Shown piece after piece: positions 40,301 to 46,219 of a stretch of 64,000 bases of DNA. Origin of the DNA: Variovorax saccharolyticus (GTDB taxonomy: Bacteria; Pseudomonadota; Gammaproteobacteria; Burkholderiales; Burkholderiaceae_C); assembly GCF_030316765.1 (NCBI RefSeq), contig NZ_JASZYT010000013.1, positions 113,213 through 177,212 on the forward strand, in the 5' to 3' direction. A program made the translations under genes and the position numbers. The notes below the pieces were generated by a model. That model was given only the letters and a program-made list of their open reading frames with translations. It was not told the DNA's origin and made no database searches. The number at the start of each line of letters is the position of its first letter. Within the stretch, counting starts at the first letter, position 1.

Positions 40301-43300
40301 CGCCGGGCCGCATCGTCGACAACAACCCGATCGAATCGGTCGACACGCGCACCTGGAACGAATTGGTGGCCTTCTGGAACGCCGCCGGCCTGCGCGAGGG
40401 CACGGCACAGAACGACGCCAACCAGGCGCAGGCCATCAAGTCCTACAACCTGGGGCAGACGCAGCAGTACAAGTTGTACTGGCAGATCCGCAGCGCGCAG
40501 GCGGACCCGTCCGTCTACGACCCGAACTTCAGCTACACCGCCACCGCTGCCGAGAAGCAGTCGCTCGGCAACGACGCGGTGGCGATCGACAAGTTCGAGA
40601 AGGCACGCACGACCCAGTACCGCGCGCTCGACACGATCTTGGGCGGCCTGGGCAACAGCTACGACAGCAGCTTCCAGTACGTGGCCTCGAAGACCGAGAC
40701 CGATGCCATCCTGAACAAGGCGTCGTGGACCGATCGCGAGCTCGGCATCTCGATCAGCGCCGGCCTCCTGAAGGACGTCACCAGCACCAACCCGGTGGTC
40801 AAGAACGCGAACGTCTCCGGCCGCACGGTGACGCTGCAGGCCGGCACCGCCATCGGCGAGACGCAGGCGGCCGTCGTGGTGCCGACCAACATCGCGCCGG
40901 AGAACCTCACCGATGCCATGAAGGTCGCGCTGGCCTCGGCCGAGCGCTCCGACGTGGTGGTGACCGACAGCACCATCACCGTGCTGCGCCGCGCACCGGT
41001 CAATTTCAGCGTGGTGGATGCGCTCAAGGTCGCAGTCACTGCGACGCCGGTCGCCGGCACCGACAACGGCGCGGCGTACCTTGCATCGATGGGGAACGCG
41101 CCGCTTGGCAGCATCGCGACCACCGGCGACACGCGCATCAAGGTGCGCGGCACCATCACCAACGCGAACGGCAGCGCACCCGCGGTGCAGACCGGCAACC
41201 TGGTGCTCGAGGCGGCCTCGGGCGGCATCGGCTTCGTGCCTGGCGACCTGACCACGCCCGGCACCTCGCAGCCGTTGCGGCTCAACCTGCGCGACGGCGC
41301 GACCCTCACCGCACGCGCGGCCGACAACGTCGAGATCAACGCGCAGGGCGACCTCAACGTCGACACCGTGTTCTCGCGCAAGACGGTGAAGCTGAACGCG
41401 GCCGGCGCGATCACCGACGCCGTGGGCACGGACGAGCTCAACGTGCTCGGCGAGCAGGTCGAGCTGACCGCGCAAGGCGGCGCCATCGGTGCTGCCGGCA
41501 CCGGCGCGCTCGGCGTGGGGGTGACCGGCACCACCGGGCGCATCACCGCGATCGCGGCGGGCGACCTGTTCCTCAACGGCACGGCGGGGCGCAACTTCTT
41601 CCTCGGCGACCTGAGCGCCGGCGGTGCGCTGGGGCTCGCGGGCCTCATCGACACGCTGCTCGACGGCCAGCTCATGGCGGCCGGCAACGTCAGCGTGTCG
41701 GCGGGCAACCTGCTCAGCTTCAGTGCCAACACGTCGTTGCACGCCAGCGGTGGGAATGTGCAGCTGCAGGCTTACGAATTGCGCATGGCCGACGGCAGCT
41801 CACTGGTGGCCGGCACCGGCACGGTCCGCATCGACACCACGGCCGACGCCGCCATCACCGGGATCTCCACCGGCAACGGCACGGCCAACGCAGTGCGCAT
41901 CAGCGCCGGCGGCGACATCCGCGACGCGGGCGACACACGCCTCGACGTCGTGGCCGACACCGCCCCGGCGGCCGGCGTCACGCTGCAGGCCGGTGGCAGC
42001 ATCGGCCCGGGCAACGCGCTGGAAATGCGCCTGCTGCATCTGGACGCCGACGCGGGCGGAAGCGCCGACCTGGCCGTTCAGGGCGGCGTGCAGGTCGGCC
42101 ACATCGCTGCGATCGACAGTGTGCACCTGGCCGCGAGCGGCGACATCACGACGACGCAGGTCGGCAGCACGCTCGGCGGGGTCAGCCTGACCAGCAGCGC
42201 CGGCAACGTGAATGCCGGCGGCACGAATGCGCGGGGCGACGTCATCCTGGGTGCTGCCACCGGATCGGTGATTGCGGCGCAGACCAATGCGGGCGGCCAC
42301 ATCGACGCCACGGCCGCACAGGGCCTGTCGATGATCCAGGCGACGGCGGGCAGCAACGTGACTATGACTGCGGGTACAGGCAACGTGAACGCGGGCACGA
42401 CGGCGGCAGGCGGCAACATCGCGATGACCGCGGCAGCGGGCTCGGTCACTGCCGGCAGCAGCCAGGCCGGCGGCACATTCACCGCCAGCGCAGCGCGGGA
42501 CATCCAGCTCGACAGCGTGGCTGCGCAGGGCAACGTCGCACTCACGGCGGGCGGCACGCTGCAGGCGAACAGCCTCGCCAGCAGCACGGGCCGCGTCGGC
42601 GCCACGAGCGGCGGCGACATGACGCTCGGCACGACGACCGCGGGTGGTGACATCACGTTGACGAGCACGGCGGGTTCGCTCCAGGCCGGCACCAGCCAGG
42701 CCGGCGGCGCCTTCACCGCCAGTGCGGCGCGCGGCATGCAACTCGACAGCGTGGCCGCCCGTGGCGACATCGCCCTCACGGCGGGCGGCGCGTTGCAGGC
42801 CAACAGCCTCGGTAGCAGCGCGGGCCGCATCGACGCGACCAGCGGCGGCGACATGACGCTGGGCACCGTGACCGCGCTCGGCGACATCGCGCTCGATGCC
42901 GGCCGCAACCTCACGGCCGACCAGCTGACGAGCGTGCAGGGCAGCGTGGCCGCGATGTCGCGCACCGGCGACGTGAGGGTGCAGCGCTTCAGCGCGCTGC
43001 TCGACGGCACGCTCAGTGCGCCGCAAGGCCAGCTGGCGGTGGGCTCGGTCACGGCCGGGCGCGATTTCACGCTCGTGTCGAGCGGCGACGTCTCGCTCGG
43101 CAACGGCAGCTCGCCGGGCACCTTCACCTTGACCTCCACGCGCGGCAACGTGACGACGGGCACGCTTTCCGCGAACGGCGTGGCGTTGAACGCGGCCGGG
43201 ACGGTGAAGGCGGGCCTGCTCAACATCGCGTCGTTCTTCAGCCTGGCCGGCGACCGCATCGACGCCACCGTGCATGGCGGCGCCAACCCTGTGCGCGGCA

Positions 43301-43830
43301 CTGTGACCGGCTACGGCGGCGCCGTGGCCAGCGACGTGGTGCTGGCGCTCGCGGGGCAGGGCGGCTTCCTGATCGACAAGTTCTACACGCACACCGCCAA
43401 GGTGAGCGTGGGCAAGGGCATGTATTCGGTGAATGACCTGCGCGTGGTGGACCGCGCCACGATCGAACATCCGGAAACGCAAATCGTCATCGACCAGCAC
43501 GACCGCTCCATTCGCGCGGGTGCGGACCTCCAGCTCTACTCGTTCGGTGCGCCCATGCAGCTTTCATTCTTCGACAACCACGTGTTCACCGACGGCTTCG
43601 TCGTCTACCGCGACGCCAACCATGACCAGATCGCGAGCATGGGCCTGAACCGCAGCGCGGCCGAATACAGCGAGATCTCGCTGGCCGTCGCGACGCAATC
43701 CAACCGGCCGCCCGACGATCCGGGAACGCCGGGACGAGGCGACGCTGCCCAGGCATCGCCGGTGACCTATGCCGGCGCGCCGGTGTCGCTCACCGGCCAA
43801 TGCGGCCTGGTGCCGGAGTGCAAGCCATGA
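25321..43830 (+). CDS. Giant two-partner-secretion exoprotein (TpsA, FHA-like)
   Basis: A protein of about 6,169 residues. It starts with an extended signal peptide (MNRVYRIVWNEALNAWVAVAE, then a basic stretch and a hydrophobic core ending at ALAGP), followed by the TPS secretion domain (about residues 60-330), where the NPNG motif reads ANPYGVVVG. Most of the rest is Gly/Ala/Ser/Thr/Val-rich beta-helix repeat, with about 400-residue higher-order repeats near residues 710-1750, a helical coiled-coil-like insertion (roughly residues 3810-4180) and 78-residue tandem repeats near 5690-5850. The end carries two cysteines (QCGLVPEC). It should be exported by the TpsB encoded next and form a long surface fibre; no toxic CDI-type tip is seen. 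AGGAG lies 9 bases before 25321, so this start is preferred to 25339. Adhesin or biofilm role is inferred. Confidence 0.95.
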   Translation: MHSHSSMNRVYRIVWNEALNAWVAVAETARGRGKGGRSRRPATSVLAFFAGAALSMGALAGPLDTITLDGRTQTTLGLPSANVVNITTSTIRGTNAFNSFSTFGVQAGVTANLHLPAGTANLINIVRDARTDIYGVVNGIQGGAIGGNVWFANPYGVVVGSTGVVNVGSLTIATPTSAFVRDFFTSNGNPDATSVTRLLNGTAPINGDAVINIQGRINAINGVTLSAGAIKVGGSIYSGAAFQGSAPDFTDVVNANGLSYATAMVNADGRIRIVAEQAQGGTASIQLDGAKLSAANIDLAATATRTDSSLAVSSGVEKAESIASIGIQSSQLHARDALSANARADVTTGTYTLPVAVTVQRASADASVTVGGSSAISTGGDTALAASATVTTVATPTSALANLAGDAAVAVSDVSSNARVRVTGTTDLQAGGKLGLAATNTVNTTSVADASAAGSSAAGASVAVSKISTNTVAAVDGDAHVSAGSLDLAATSSHVVTASAKSAAHGASQDSTGQSQGSQVLTQYKDNASTADNADGEGIKVAGAVVVSDLKATTQAYLASTQAATVTGAAAVRTQSVSTVDAKADGSATSGSTGVAAAVAINLGTIANEAYVAQDLTAGSLAVSATVPATPAATNSFTTSAVSGAGASSVGVAGSLSVNAIDSATTASLRTGSRVTLTGTARDVALRAVDATASHASATPADGITTGGDKVGIGASVAVNVVATRTRAALEDGARLEGARDLAVTAVSTHDVKTEAEAGSEGGVSITPSVAVSVVNRTTQASLGSAASALALSGDLALEATQTSTTETTAKGSAVGGKAAIGAAVAVALVDDTVQADTARAIVADGSAGAGKGQVSFKAAGASSSVVSATASASGGHDSSDAGTTDSSTGKPKEDANVDDKIGKQLALGKKKQTANGVGDTQQKTATADGVDAQKNGEGSASTSEGKVAVAAAVGVNLQNSTARAQVPTNVNAAGRITVAASNNTDAKLSTDGNAVGEEGSSSKVGIGAAVSVNKVASVNEALVSGQLRSQGLTVTAGMTDVAGDTTHTIDTSASAGAGGSSVGVAGALALNLVDTSSRAAIVGGAQVDAGSGSVALDAEDNTSISAKAAPIDKGATGGKVGIGASVAVNITGNRTIAEVEDAASLATTGSVTLGARSAHEATTSAEAGASGGIAITPALALAMLDNTTTARIGSGAAISGANGVTVSATQSNTTTTTSKGSAEGEKAAIGAAVAIALVNDVTNATTERDIVAATGDVAFTAASSSRHTTSASASSTGGKSDDEAGKTDTNGKKQEDATVDDKTDGQLAYGKQQQTKNGVGSSSQQSASSNAAGSKQSASSSEGKVSVAAAVAVNVIDAQAIASIGDGRTVGTTGALSLAASGQTDASAASDGTAVGKTAKVGIGAGVSVNQVDSATAARVGQDAVVSARGLSIGAAMTDVAGDKQNDVSATAQSGAGGSKVGIAASLALNIANTSSVAQVGDRARIDALGGNVALSAQDATQAIAQATPTTSGGASGGSVGVGASVAINIAGGATTARVGTDASVANAQDLKLAATSQLDSEATATAGANGGKLAFDAAVAVSTLNQTTRAEIASGARITTGGDVMLHASSSGTHTATAKGEAKSGSAAVGAAVAVITSDSTTQAALDRDLGAGGQLDVAASAQRAYTSDATASAGGSQSDKTYSDNKSQADSSQGSQTLNKSQSSQSNQGTQGGGKVAIAAAVGVNDIADDVQAAVTGGRTISSGGTTSVKATNASNFSARGAGDAVDPKTKVGVAVGVGISLSDNTTTASLADGTHLTGADGLTVSAESSQNTAPDFARKLAAEGVAGAGGSKVGVAGAFAVVVSNAQTLASIGANARIENAGAISVDAVNTSMLGAKAWAGAVGGNVGIGASVATVVSNNAYRATIGSGAQLQGDSLALNAENRKVSIPGVSLQVSDVDDVKNLPDRLTSGPLIGGTNYYAEAVSGAAGDSVAVSGAVALNVFSDTTETAIGSNARVTTSGQVSLASSNDASATSLAAGAAVAGKVGVGLSSASVSSDNSTRAHIDAGASVTGTGGISLDAQNVQNVTLVGFSGAVGGNVGVAGVANVLVAKNLAEASVADSTATRLATGGDLHLGSGNQLSLLDIASGVAVGGSVGVGVAGAVHTVENDTRSTIGAGVQAHAGGTTGLAATAAEDLQTYAIGAAAAGSVAVGGAAIVNVLDARTVASIGNNAQINKADTLSQQALALSASDRTSVFDVVVGAGGGGSVGGGAAADVGAMNKRTQATVGEGAWVETARNATVQADSQEDLRMTGIGFGVGGSAGLAGSVAAYVLTTDTEARIDDGATVRAGGSALVAADGRTAVDLIAGSAAGGGSAALGAAAGVVVLDKTTLGRIGKNAAVQALGNGAAIQAATGHYHIAYGAGITGQGRVSKSGLAPTDAQGNDIAGRDAFLALTQERQANRQTQALNGLAVTATNSDSVKAFAVTGAAAGAAAISLGANVTTVKTSTQAEIADNAQINQTGGTPNAAQSVRVAAGNEQFHLGLAGAASGAGAVAVGAGADVFVANNNTAARIGAGAQVKAARDVQVLAEGKTQVLDMGIGLSAAGTVAVAGSVAVVSIDDQTQAVVAGGTTRIDAGGNARIAARDDTTVDMAAGAAAAGFGAAGVGAAVSVSSIDKTTQAAIGDGATVNALGNATSGMTAYSGDSDSATVSDARGVQVQATSSEDLFTVAASGAAGLYAGISGAISVESVRSDTTAAIGANARINQSNTGANAAQDVNVTARNTLRSQVITGSVALGAGALAGGVDVGNVSNRTAASIGAGAQVQAARDIQVNGLGREQFDTTVVSGAGGLVGLAGGVAVYAVGDAQSQDAKDQLSHGGNARNVNQEADAQASDDTVGRMLATSDNTHARDAGTKAQAARSSVSITASLATALPSGNSAQVGNGADLRAGRDIDVNARGSLDFSMTTGAVAVGALGLGAGVGIASFHMNDQALVGDNVSVRSGGDFRVRASLAESAAAQGFAGTGGIVALNAAYASLSDGSLTRAAIGNNVAIHQADEVIVNASDVRKLDASAWGASIGAVAGGASVATSNIGGATSATIGSGAAIGSGTGDAVRALSVTASGDVFAQSQSIAAAAGLGLALSGSVATAKATPDVDASIDGGTVKLTQDATVSATGKTRAQADAEGINVGLGAAAGASVANAQAVSRVNAGLGAGTVLSGRNLTLSATQQLAGSGGDVRANADGAAGALFAGLAATDAAASHDSRVVTSVGNGSTLTFTGNAVVSADNDTSQLATVSGMAGGIVAAGSNAASATSNTVTQALIGDGVQIGAPIATPALLMTSLLVSADGNDRNIANAESGSGGLVSGAAATATTSSTSNTLATTGSGDNAHSLSASTLTLQATHRTDYNATVSSVNASVVGASGAQAVNGVDSTVAATVGADGRVGGNAITLLARNTSSKDWIGSANGDTAAFNIDSGSGGLVDLPAASSATDIRHVTTAGIGDRAVVHGLMPAAGRAIVQIDAQNDIVARDKAKLDSGGAISIARAASRISVLQSDATVSVGNDAVLTSDNGNISAGARANVALDARASANVYGLAGAPSGYADIRYTGSNRALVGSNALVHADDGAILLSGGQGTDGSVTRIDANATVNLWNKTAIPISITPEPTVVIANNAQVTLAAGSKVEAAEDISLFADKGIVTANAKGIGKDLYREALAAAASGISNLFGGGDVSFDVTGGSAFVGGVATVHVDGIAMTGINRRASLTFEIELIDANGNPVSTPVYVPIYQTDSLGNQVLQNGQPVQIGTKVLWRMKSTASKGVTYSVELGKGIGADILERIQRLRDLMAQYAGDTVATGAYQSEINFLMYKLVDLGLAKGAEDGSGKILVDASGQPIINPGQWSNPSPRELALTQIRQYQTQLISETGKATGSGQLIQDTTTTALASISQIGTSGGTIATSASTLATTNADIDARLRTLTNFSATNATYVATAALISDNTTQLTTISSQRTLNATDLATVTSRNNAIDTLIDEIGTRRTTMQSLTVGSTQYSTLQAEIDTRQASIKTYAGDIRTLLATIDGRNDLIDTASAKIAANNTAISSNQAAMATAFKGSAAGQDGIVTAINTSRTSTAAANARTSIATAASTIGTEAGKFDGSTGYLQTVGTGYTALDTAIGNKTSAATSLAQANSDLPNQSATRANGPIADFITVDDITVKLGNLRVTGDKLEGGGSLNSPGDASINITNNTPNFLKLGNLTVNSDEGGTLRFNGVLVNSTADIDRLNAGGSGASGLTVLTRDSSAAPKPSINITSTYDPNAAGTVVLAPAPNIELAGDISNLRGSVTVHSAAGSILSNGAIRAGSVDIKAQNGDFVQSYVDNFFHVGGDAGSIQDGLTTTGGGIIANGSVFLSARYLNINSLVQSGIENWRIDLPVSPVLTGTASFFGIAQSSLDAASTAYANADAATKASLRYVSFTVAAGQVRYDASLGRLEVDMNFAKADRNTAGWATRTSATGGLYQLVSDYGNIGARYDVVNNRFELDGTQVSGGYIQAYGQIINTSATSGTLRALDGYGQIAVNNPTGLAVVINKLDTGKDSTGTGRGIAGIIEITDIQSADVNTPAITTVYKRENGVITRNSVVDSTASTGRATTYAPQAGLRYAWTTGADNSLLTYWQFKGAQYFGSSDLRSAPTGTVESTSGPYLLDSYRLDNGTYLYKDTSVAQGYTSSSSTVSNGSPLWVKTGEWSSCNWWTLCIAGDYHMTFTETTPTKTITTKTLKADNPIRIEFSGYDTGTVAVNSAAGVLLKGEIRNSAGNTTINAGSGVTAAAGVSTADRSIVQLNDTALVTGKNVTLNATGDVGGAINGNPARAVEVAVNGGQLDAAASVGNVNVKQTVGDLRVGTVTAGGSVLDGNGRVTLAADGSIVAASAASLIQAQRVDLSSQGGGIGSIADPLKVNVGYSNDISKRGLYGLRASAQGDIGIESRTWSGNTGGDLLVDTVVSNGGDVLLRTPGRIVDNNPIESVDTRTWNELVAFWNAAGLREGTAQNDANQAQAIKSYNLGQTQQYKLYWQIRSAQADPSVYDPNFSYTATAAEKQSLGNDAVAIDKFEKARTTQYRALDTILGGLGNSYDSSFQYVASKTETDAILNKASWTDRELGISISAGLLKDVTSTNPVVKNANVSGRTVTLQAGTAIGETQAAVVVPTNIAPENLTDAMKVALASAERSDVVVTDSTITVLRRAPVNFSVVDALKVAVTATPVAGTDNGAAYLASMGNAPLGSIATTGDTRIKVRGTITNANGSAPAVQTGNLVLEAASGGIGFVPGDLTTPGTSQPLRLNLRDGATLTARAADNVEINAQGDLNVDTVFSRKTVKLNAAGAITDAVGTDELNVLGEQVELTAQGGAIGAAGTGALGVGVTGTTGRITAIAAGDLFLNGTAGRNFFLGDLSAGGALGLAGLIDTLLDGQLMAAGNVSVSAGNLLSFSANTSLHASGGNVQLQAYELRMADGSSLVAGTGTVRIDTTADAAITGISTGNGTANAVRISAGGDIRDAGDTRLDVVADTAPAAGVTLQAGGSIGPGNALEMRLLHLDADAGGSADLAVQGGVQVGHIAAIDSVHLAASGDITTTQVGSTLGGVSLTSSAGNVNAGGTNARGDVILGAATGSVIAAQTNAGGHIDATAAQGLSMIQATAGSNVTMTAGTGNVNAGTTAAGGNIAMTAAAGSVTAGSSQAGGTFTASAARDIQLDSVAAQGNVALTAGGTLQANSLASSTGRVGATSGGDMTLGTTTAGGDITLTSTAGSLQAGTSQAGGAFTASAARGMQLDSVAARGDIALTAGGALQANSLGSSAGRIDATSGGDMTLGTVTALGDIALDAGRNLTADQLTSVQGSVAAMSRTGDVRVQRFSALLDGTLSAPQGQLAVGSVTAGRDFTLVSSGDVSLGNGSSPGTFTLTSTRGNVTTGTLSANGVALNAAGTVKAGLLNIASFFSLAGDRIDATVHGGANPVRGTVTGYGGAVASDVVLALAGQGGFLIDKFYTHTAKVSVGKGMYSVNDLRVVDRATIEHPETQIVIDQHDRSIRAGADLQLYSFGAPMQLSFFDNHVFTDGFVVYRDANHDQIASMGLNRSAAEYSEISLAVATQSNRPPDDPGTPGRGDAAQASPVTYAGAPVSLTGQCGLVPECKP
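27448..30560 (+). repeat. Higher-order repeat of about 1.2 kb inside tpsA
   Basis: Three successive units begin at KVGIGASVAVN-type segments at 27448, 28678 and 29878, spaced 1,230 and 1,200 bases. Each unit runs through parallel segments such as EGGVSITPSVAVS, a KGSAVGGKAAIGAAVAVAL block and a charged, Lys/Gln/Asp-rich spacer (near 27960-28140, 29160-29340 and 30360-30470) before the next AAAVGVN block. The spacers are the least conserved part. Units differ at many positions, so the duplications are old or under diversification. Confidence 0.8.
42394..42861 (+). repeat. Two 234-bp (78-residue) tandem repeats in tpsA
   Basis: Unit one is 42394-42627 and unit two 42628-42861; a partial third begins at 42862. 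Shared protein segments include QAGGTFTASAAR/QAGGAFTASAAR, QLDSVAA and TSGGDMTLGT. The units are close enough in DNA to suggest recent duplication, in contrast to the older 1.2-kb repeats. Copy number may vary between strains or be miscounted in assembly. Confidence 0.88.
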
Positions 43831-45500
43831 GGAGGATGCATCGCGTCGCCGCCGCGGCCTTGACGACCCTCGCCGCCGCACAGGCGGGTGCGCAGTTGGT
43901 CCTGCCGCCCGCCATCGATTCCGGCGCGCAGCAGCAGCGGCAGATCGACGAGCAAAACCGCCGCCGCGAGGCCGAGACCGGACTGCCGCAACCCGCGCAG
44001 CCGTTGACCCGGCCGGCCGCACCCGCGGTGCCAGCGGTGCCGCGCTCCGATGCCGACGTGCGCATCACGGTGAAGGAGATTCGCTTCTCGCCGTCCGAGA
44101 TCCTGAGCAAGGAGGAACTGGAAGCCATCGCTGCGCAATACCGAGGCCGCCCTGTGTCGCTGGCCGAGCTTCAGCAACTGGCCAACCAGGTCAACGCGCT
44201 CTACAAGGCCAAGGGCGTGGTCACCGCGCTGGCGACAATCCCACAGCAGGACGTGACCAACGGCGTGATCGAAGTGCGACTGGTCGAAGGCCGGGTCGGC
44301 GCGGTGCGCCTGTCCGGCAATGCATCCACGCGCGACAGCTACATCGAATCGCGGCTCGGCCTGAGCGGCGGCATGCTCGTCGACCTGAACCGGCTCGAGC
44401 GCAGCCTGATCTGGTTCAACGAGACCAACGACATCCGGCTGCAGGCAGACCTGCAACCGGGCACGGCCTTCGGCACCACGGACATCAATGTCAACGTGGT
44501 CGAGCCGCCCCGGCAAGAACTGCTGCTCACGCTCGACAACCTCGGCAGCCCGCTCACCGGTGAATGGCGCGGGGGTGTCTCGTACCGCAACCGCAGCCTC
44601 TTCGGCTTCCGCGACGAACTGTTTGCTTCATACACCGGGGCGAGCGGCCAGGACAGCGGGGCGCTGACCTATTCGGTGCCCTTCAACCCCTGGGGCGGAC
44701 GCGTGAACGTCGGCTTCTATGAAGACAAGACGGCGATCAAGTACGGCACCTTGTCGAGTCTCAACATCACCGGCAATTCGAGCACCCAGATCCTCGGCCT
44801 GCGCCAGCCCGTGTGGGTCGACACGACCACGCAGTGGACATTGGTCGGCGGCGCGCTGTGGCGCGACAGCAGCAACTACATCGACGGCACCTTCCTCCAG
44901 CGCACCGACTCGCACGACCGCAACCTCGGCGTCGAATGGCAATGGATCGGCACCAGCAGCACGGTCTCGGCCAGCGTCGTGCAGAACTGGATCGAGGCCA
45001 CCACCGTCGAAAGCCGCAGCTACCAGGCCCAGCGTGGCTGGCTGCGCTACAACCAGGCGCTGCCGCAAGACTTCGCGCTGCGTGCCAACTTCAACGGCCA
45101 ATACACGACGGACAGGAACCTGCCTTCGGCCGAGCAGTTCATCCTGGGCGGGGAGGGCAGTGTGCGGGGCTACCCGATCGGCACGATCGCGGGGGATCGC
45201 GGCTACACGGTGAATTTGGAAGTGCACCATCCGCTCCCGGTCTTCACCGTGGCGTCGCAGACGGTTCCGACCAGTGCGTTCGTATTCACCGACTACGGCA
45301 ACGTGGAGCCGTTTCGGCCGGTGGGGTCGCTGCTGTCGCCGAGTGAAAAGTTGACCGGGGTTGGATTTGGATTCAACGCGGCAGTCGGAAAGTCCCTGAG
45401 TGCGCGGCTGACCTTCGCCTGGGGGCTGGACAGCTTGCCGGCGCCCAATCAAGGAAAGCCCAAGCAGGTGATGTTTCAGCTGATTGCGAGTCTGTTGTAG
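43827..45500 (+). CDS. Two-partner-secretion outer membrane transporter (TpsB, ShlB/FhaC-like)
   Basis: A 557-residue Omp85-superfamily transporter. A signal peptide (residues 1-22, ending AGAQ) is followed by a Gln/Arg-rich linker helix (32-52), a proline-rich stretch, two POTRA domains (about 78-154 and 155-230) and a 16-strand barrel. The loop-6 motif GSVRGYPIG and the C-terminal aromatic-hydrophobic strand are present. It should recognise the TPS domain of the giant protein encoded upstream and carry it across the outer membrane. Its ATG overlaps the tpsA stop by 4 bases, and GGAG lies 8 bases upstream, so synthesis is coupled. The order A then B is the less common one. Confidence 0.95.
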   Translation: MRRMHRVAAAALTTLAAAQAGAQLVLPPAIDSGAQQQRQIDEQNRRREAETGLPQPAQPLTRPAAPAVPAVPRSDADVRITVKEIRFSPSEILSKEELEAIAAQYRGRPVSLAELQQLANQVNALYKAKGVVTALATIPQQDVTNGVIEVRLVEGRVGAVRLSGNASTRDSYIESRLGLSGGMLVDLNRLERSLIWFNETNDIRLQADLQPGTAFGTTDINVNVVEPPRQELLLTLDNLGSPLTGEWRGGVSYRNRSLFGFRDELFASYTGASGQDSGALTYSVPFNPWGGRVNVGFYEDKTAIKYGTLSSLNITGNSSTQILGLRQPVWVDTTTQWTLVGGALWRDSSNYIDGTFLQRTDSHDRNLGVEWQWIGTSSTVSASVVQNWIEATTVESRSYQAQRGWLRYNQALPQDFALRANFNGQYTTDRNLPSAEQFILGGEGSVRGYPIGTIAGDRGYTVNLEVHHPLPVFTVASQTVPTSAFVFTDYGNVEPFRPVGSLLSPSEKLTGVGFGFNAAVGKSLSARLTFAWGLDSLPAPNQGKPKQVMFQLIASLL

Positions 45501-46219
45501 CCCGACGCTGCAGGGGCGCGTTCCAGCGCAACTGTCACGGCGGGCTGAGGGCCTTGTGGTGCGCCTACAGCGGTTCAGGGATGCTCTTGGGCATGGCCTC
45601 GCGTCTTGGTCGGCTTGGGAGGCCTGAAGCAGGATCGCGGGCACAAAAAGACGCGCGCTTTGTGTGTCGATGAGCGTCGCCAACGCCACCGTTCAAGGCG
45701 TGGAAGTCGGCATTCAGTAGTCGCCTCGGATGCGGGGCAGCGGTCGAAAACGTCGAAAGTGTCGTCGAGGAAAATAGTCTTCGATCATGCGAGGCTCATG
45801 CTTTGAGCTTGACCCGCAGCAAGTGGACTGCCTCTGAGGCTCTTTTCAAGCAGCGCGACCGGCAGGCCGGCTTCACTGCAATCTCGGGCGGCCGAGATCG
45901 ATCAAAGCGACGACTGCGCTCCCGGCCGGATCGGACAGCGCTCTGGTCCTGATGTCGTCTCCCGGGTAAGGCGCAGCGGTTCGACGACAGTCCGCTCGCC
46001 GATGTTCCAAGTGAACGCTTCGCGCTGACGTCAATGCGTTGAACGTCCCCGTGGTGCCACGATGAGCCCTGCTGGATAATCTCGTCCGCCACTGTTCGGC
46101 GTAGGCATCCGCGGTGCGGTATCCGTCGGCCTCGAAGCTGCGGCCTTCAATGAACTTTCGCACGGAATCGAGAGTCTCGAATCGCCCATGACCCACTACA
46201 CCCACCCGACGGACGACCT
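45501..46219. other. About 720 bases without a supported gene
   Basis: The stretch after tpsB has short frames only. On the minus strand, two overlapping frames at 45796-46092 and 45873-46205 share no recognisable family and look like decayed coding sequence in two frames. No terminator hairpin is obvious after tpsB. Base composition begins to drop here relative to the left part of the window. Confidence 0.4.

Noticed and set aside
36981..42650. Plus-strand frame of 1,889 codons overlapping tpsA
   Set aside because: An out-of-frame shadow of the repeat region, Arg/His/Gln-rich without any domain.
42340..42900. Direct repeats considered as a CRISPR array
   Set aside because: The 234-base units are contiguous, in frame and translated; there are no short repeats with unique spacers and no cas genes.
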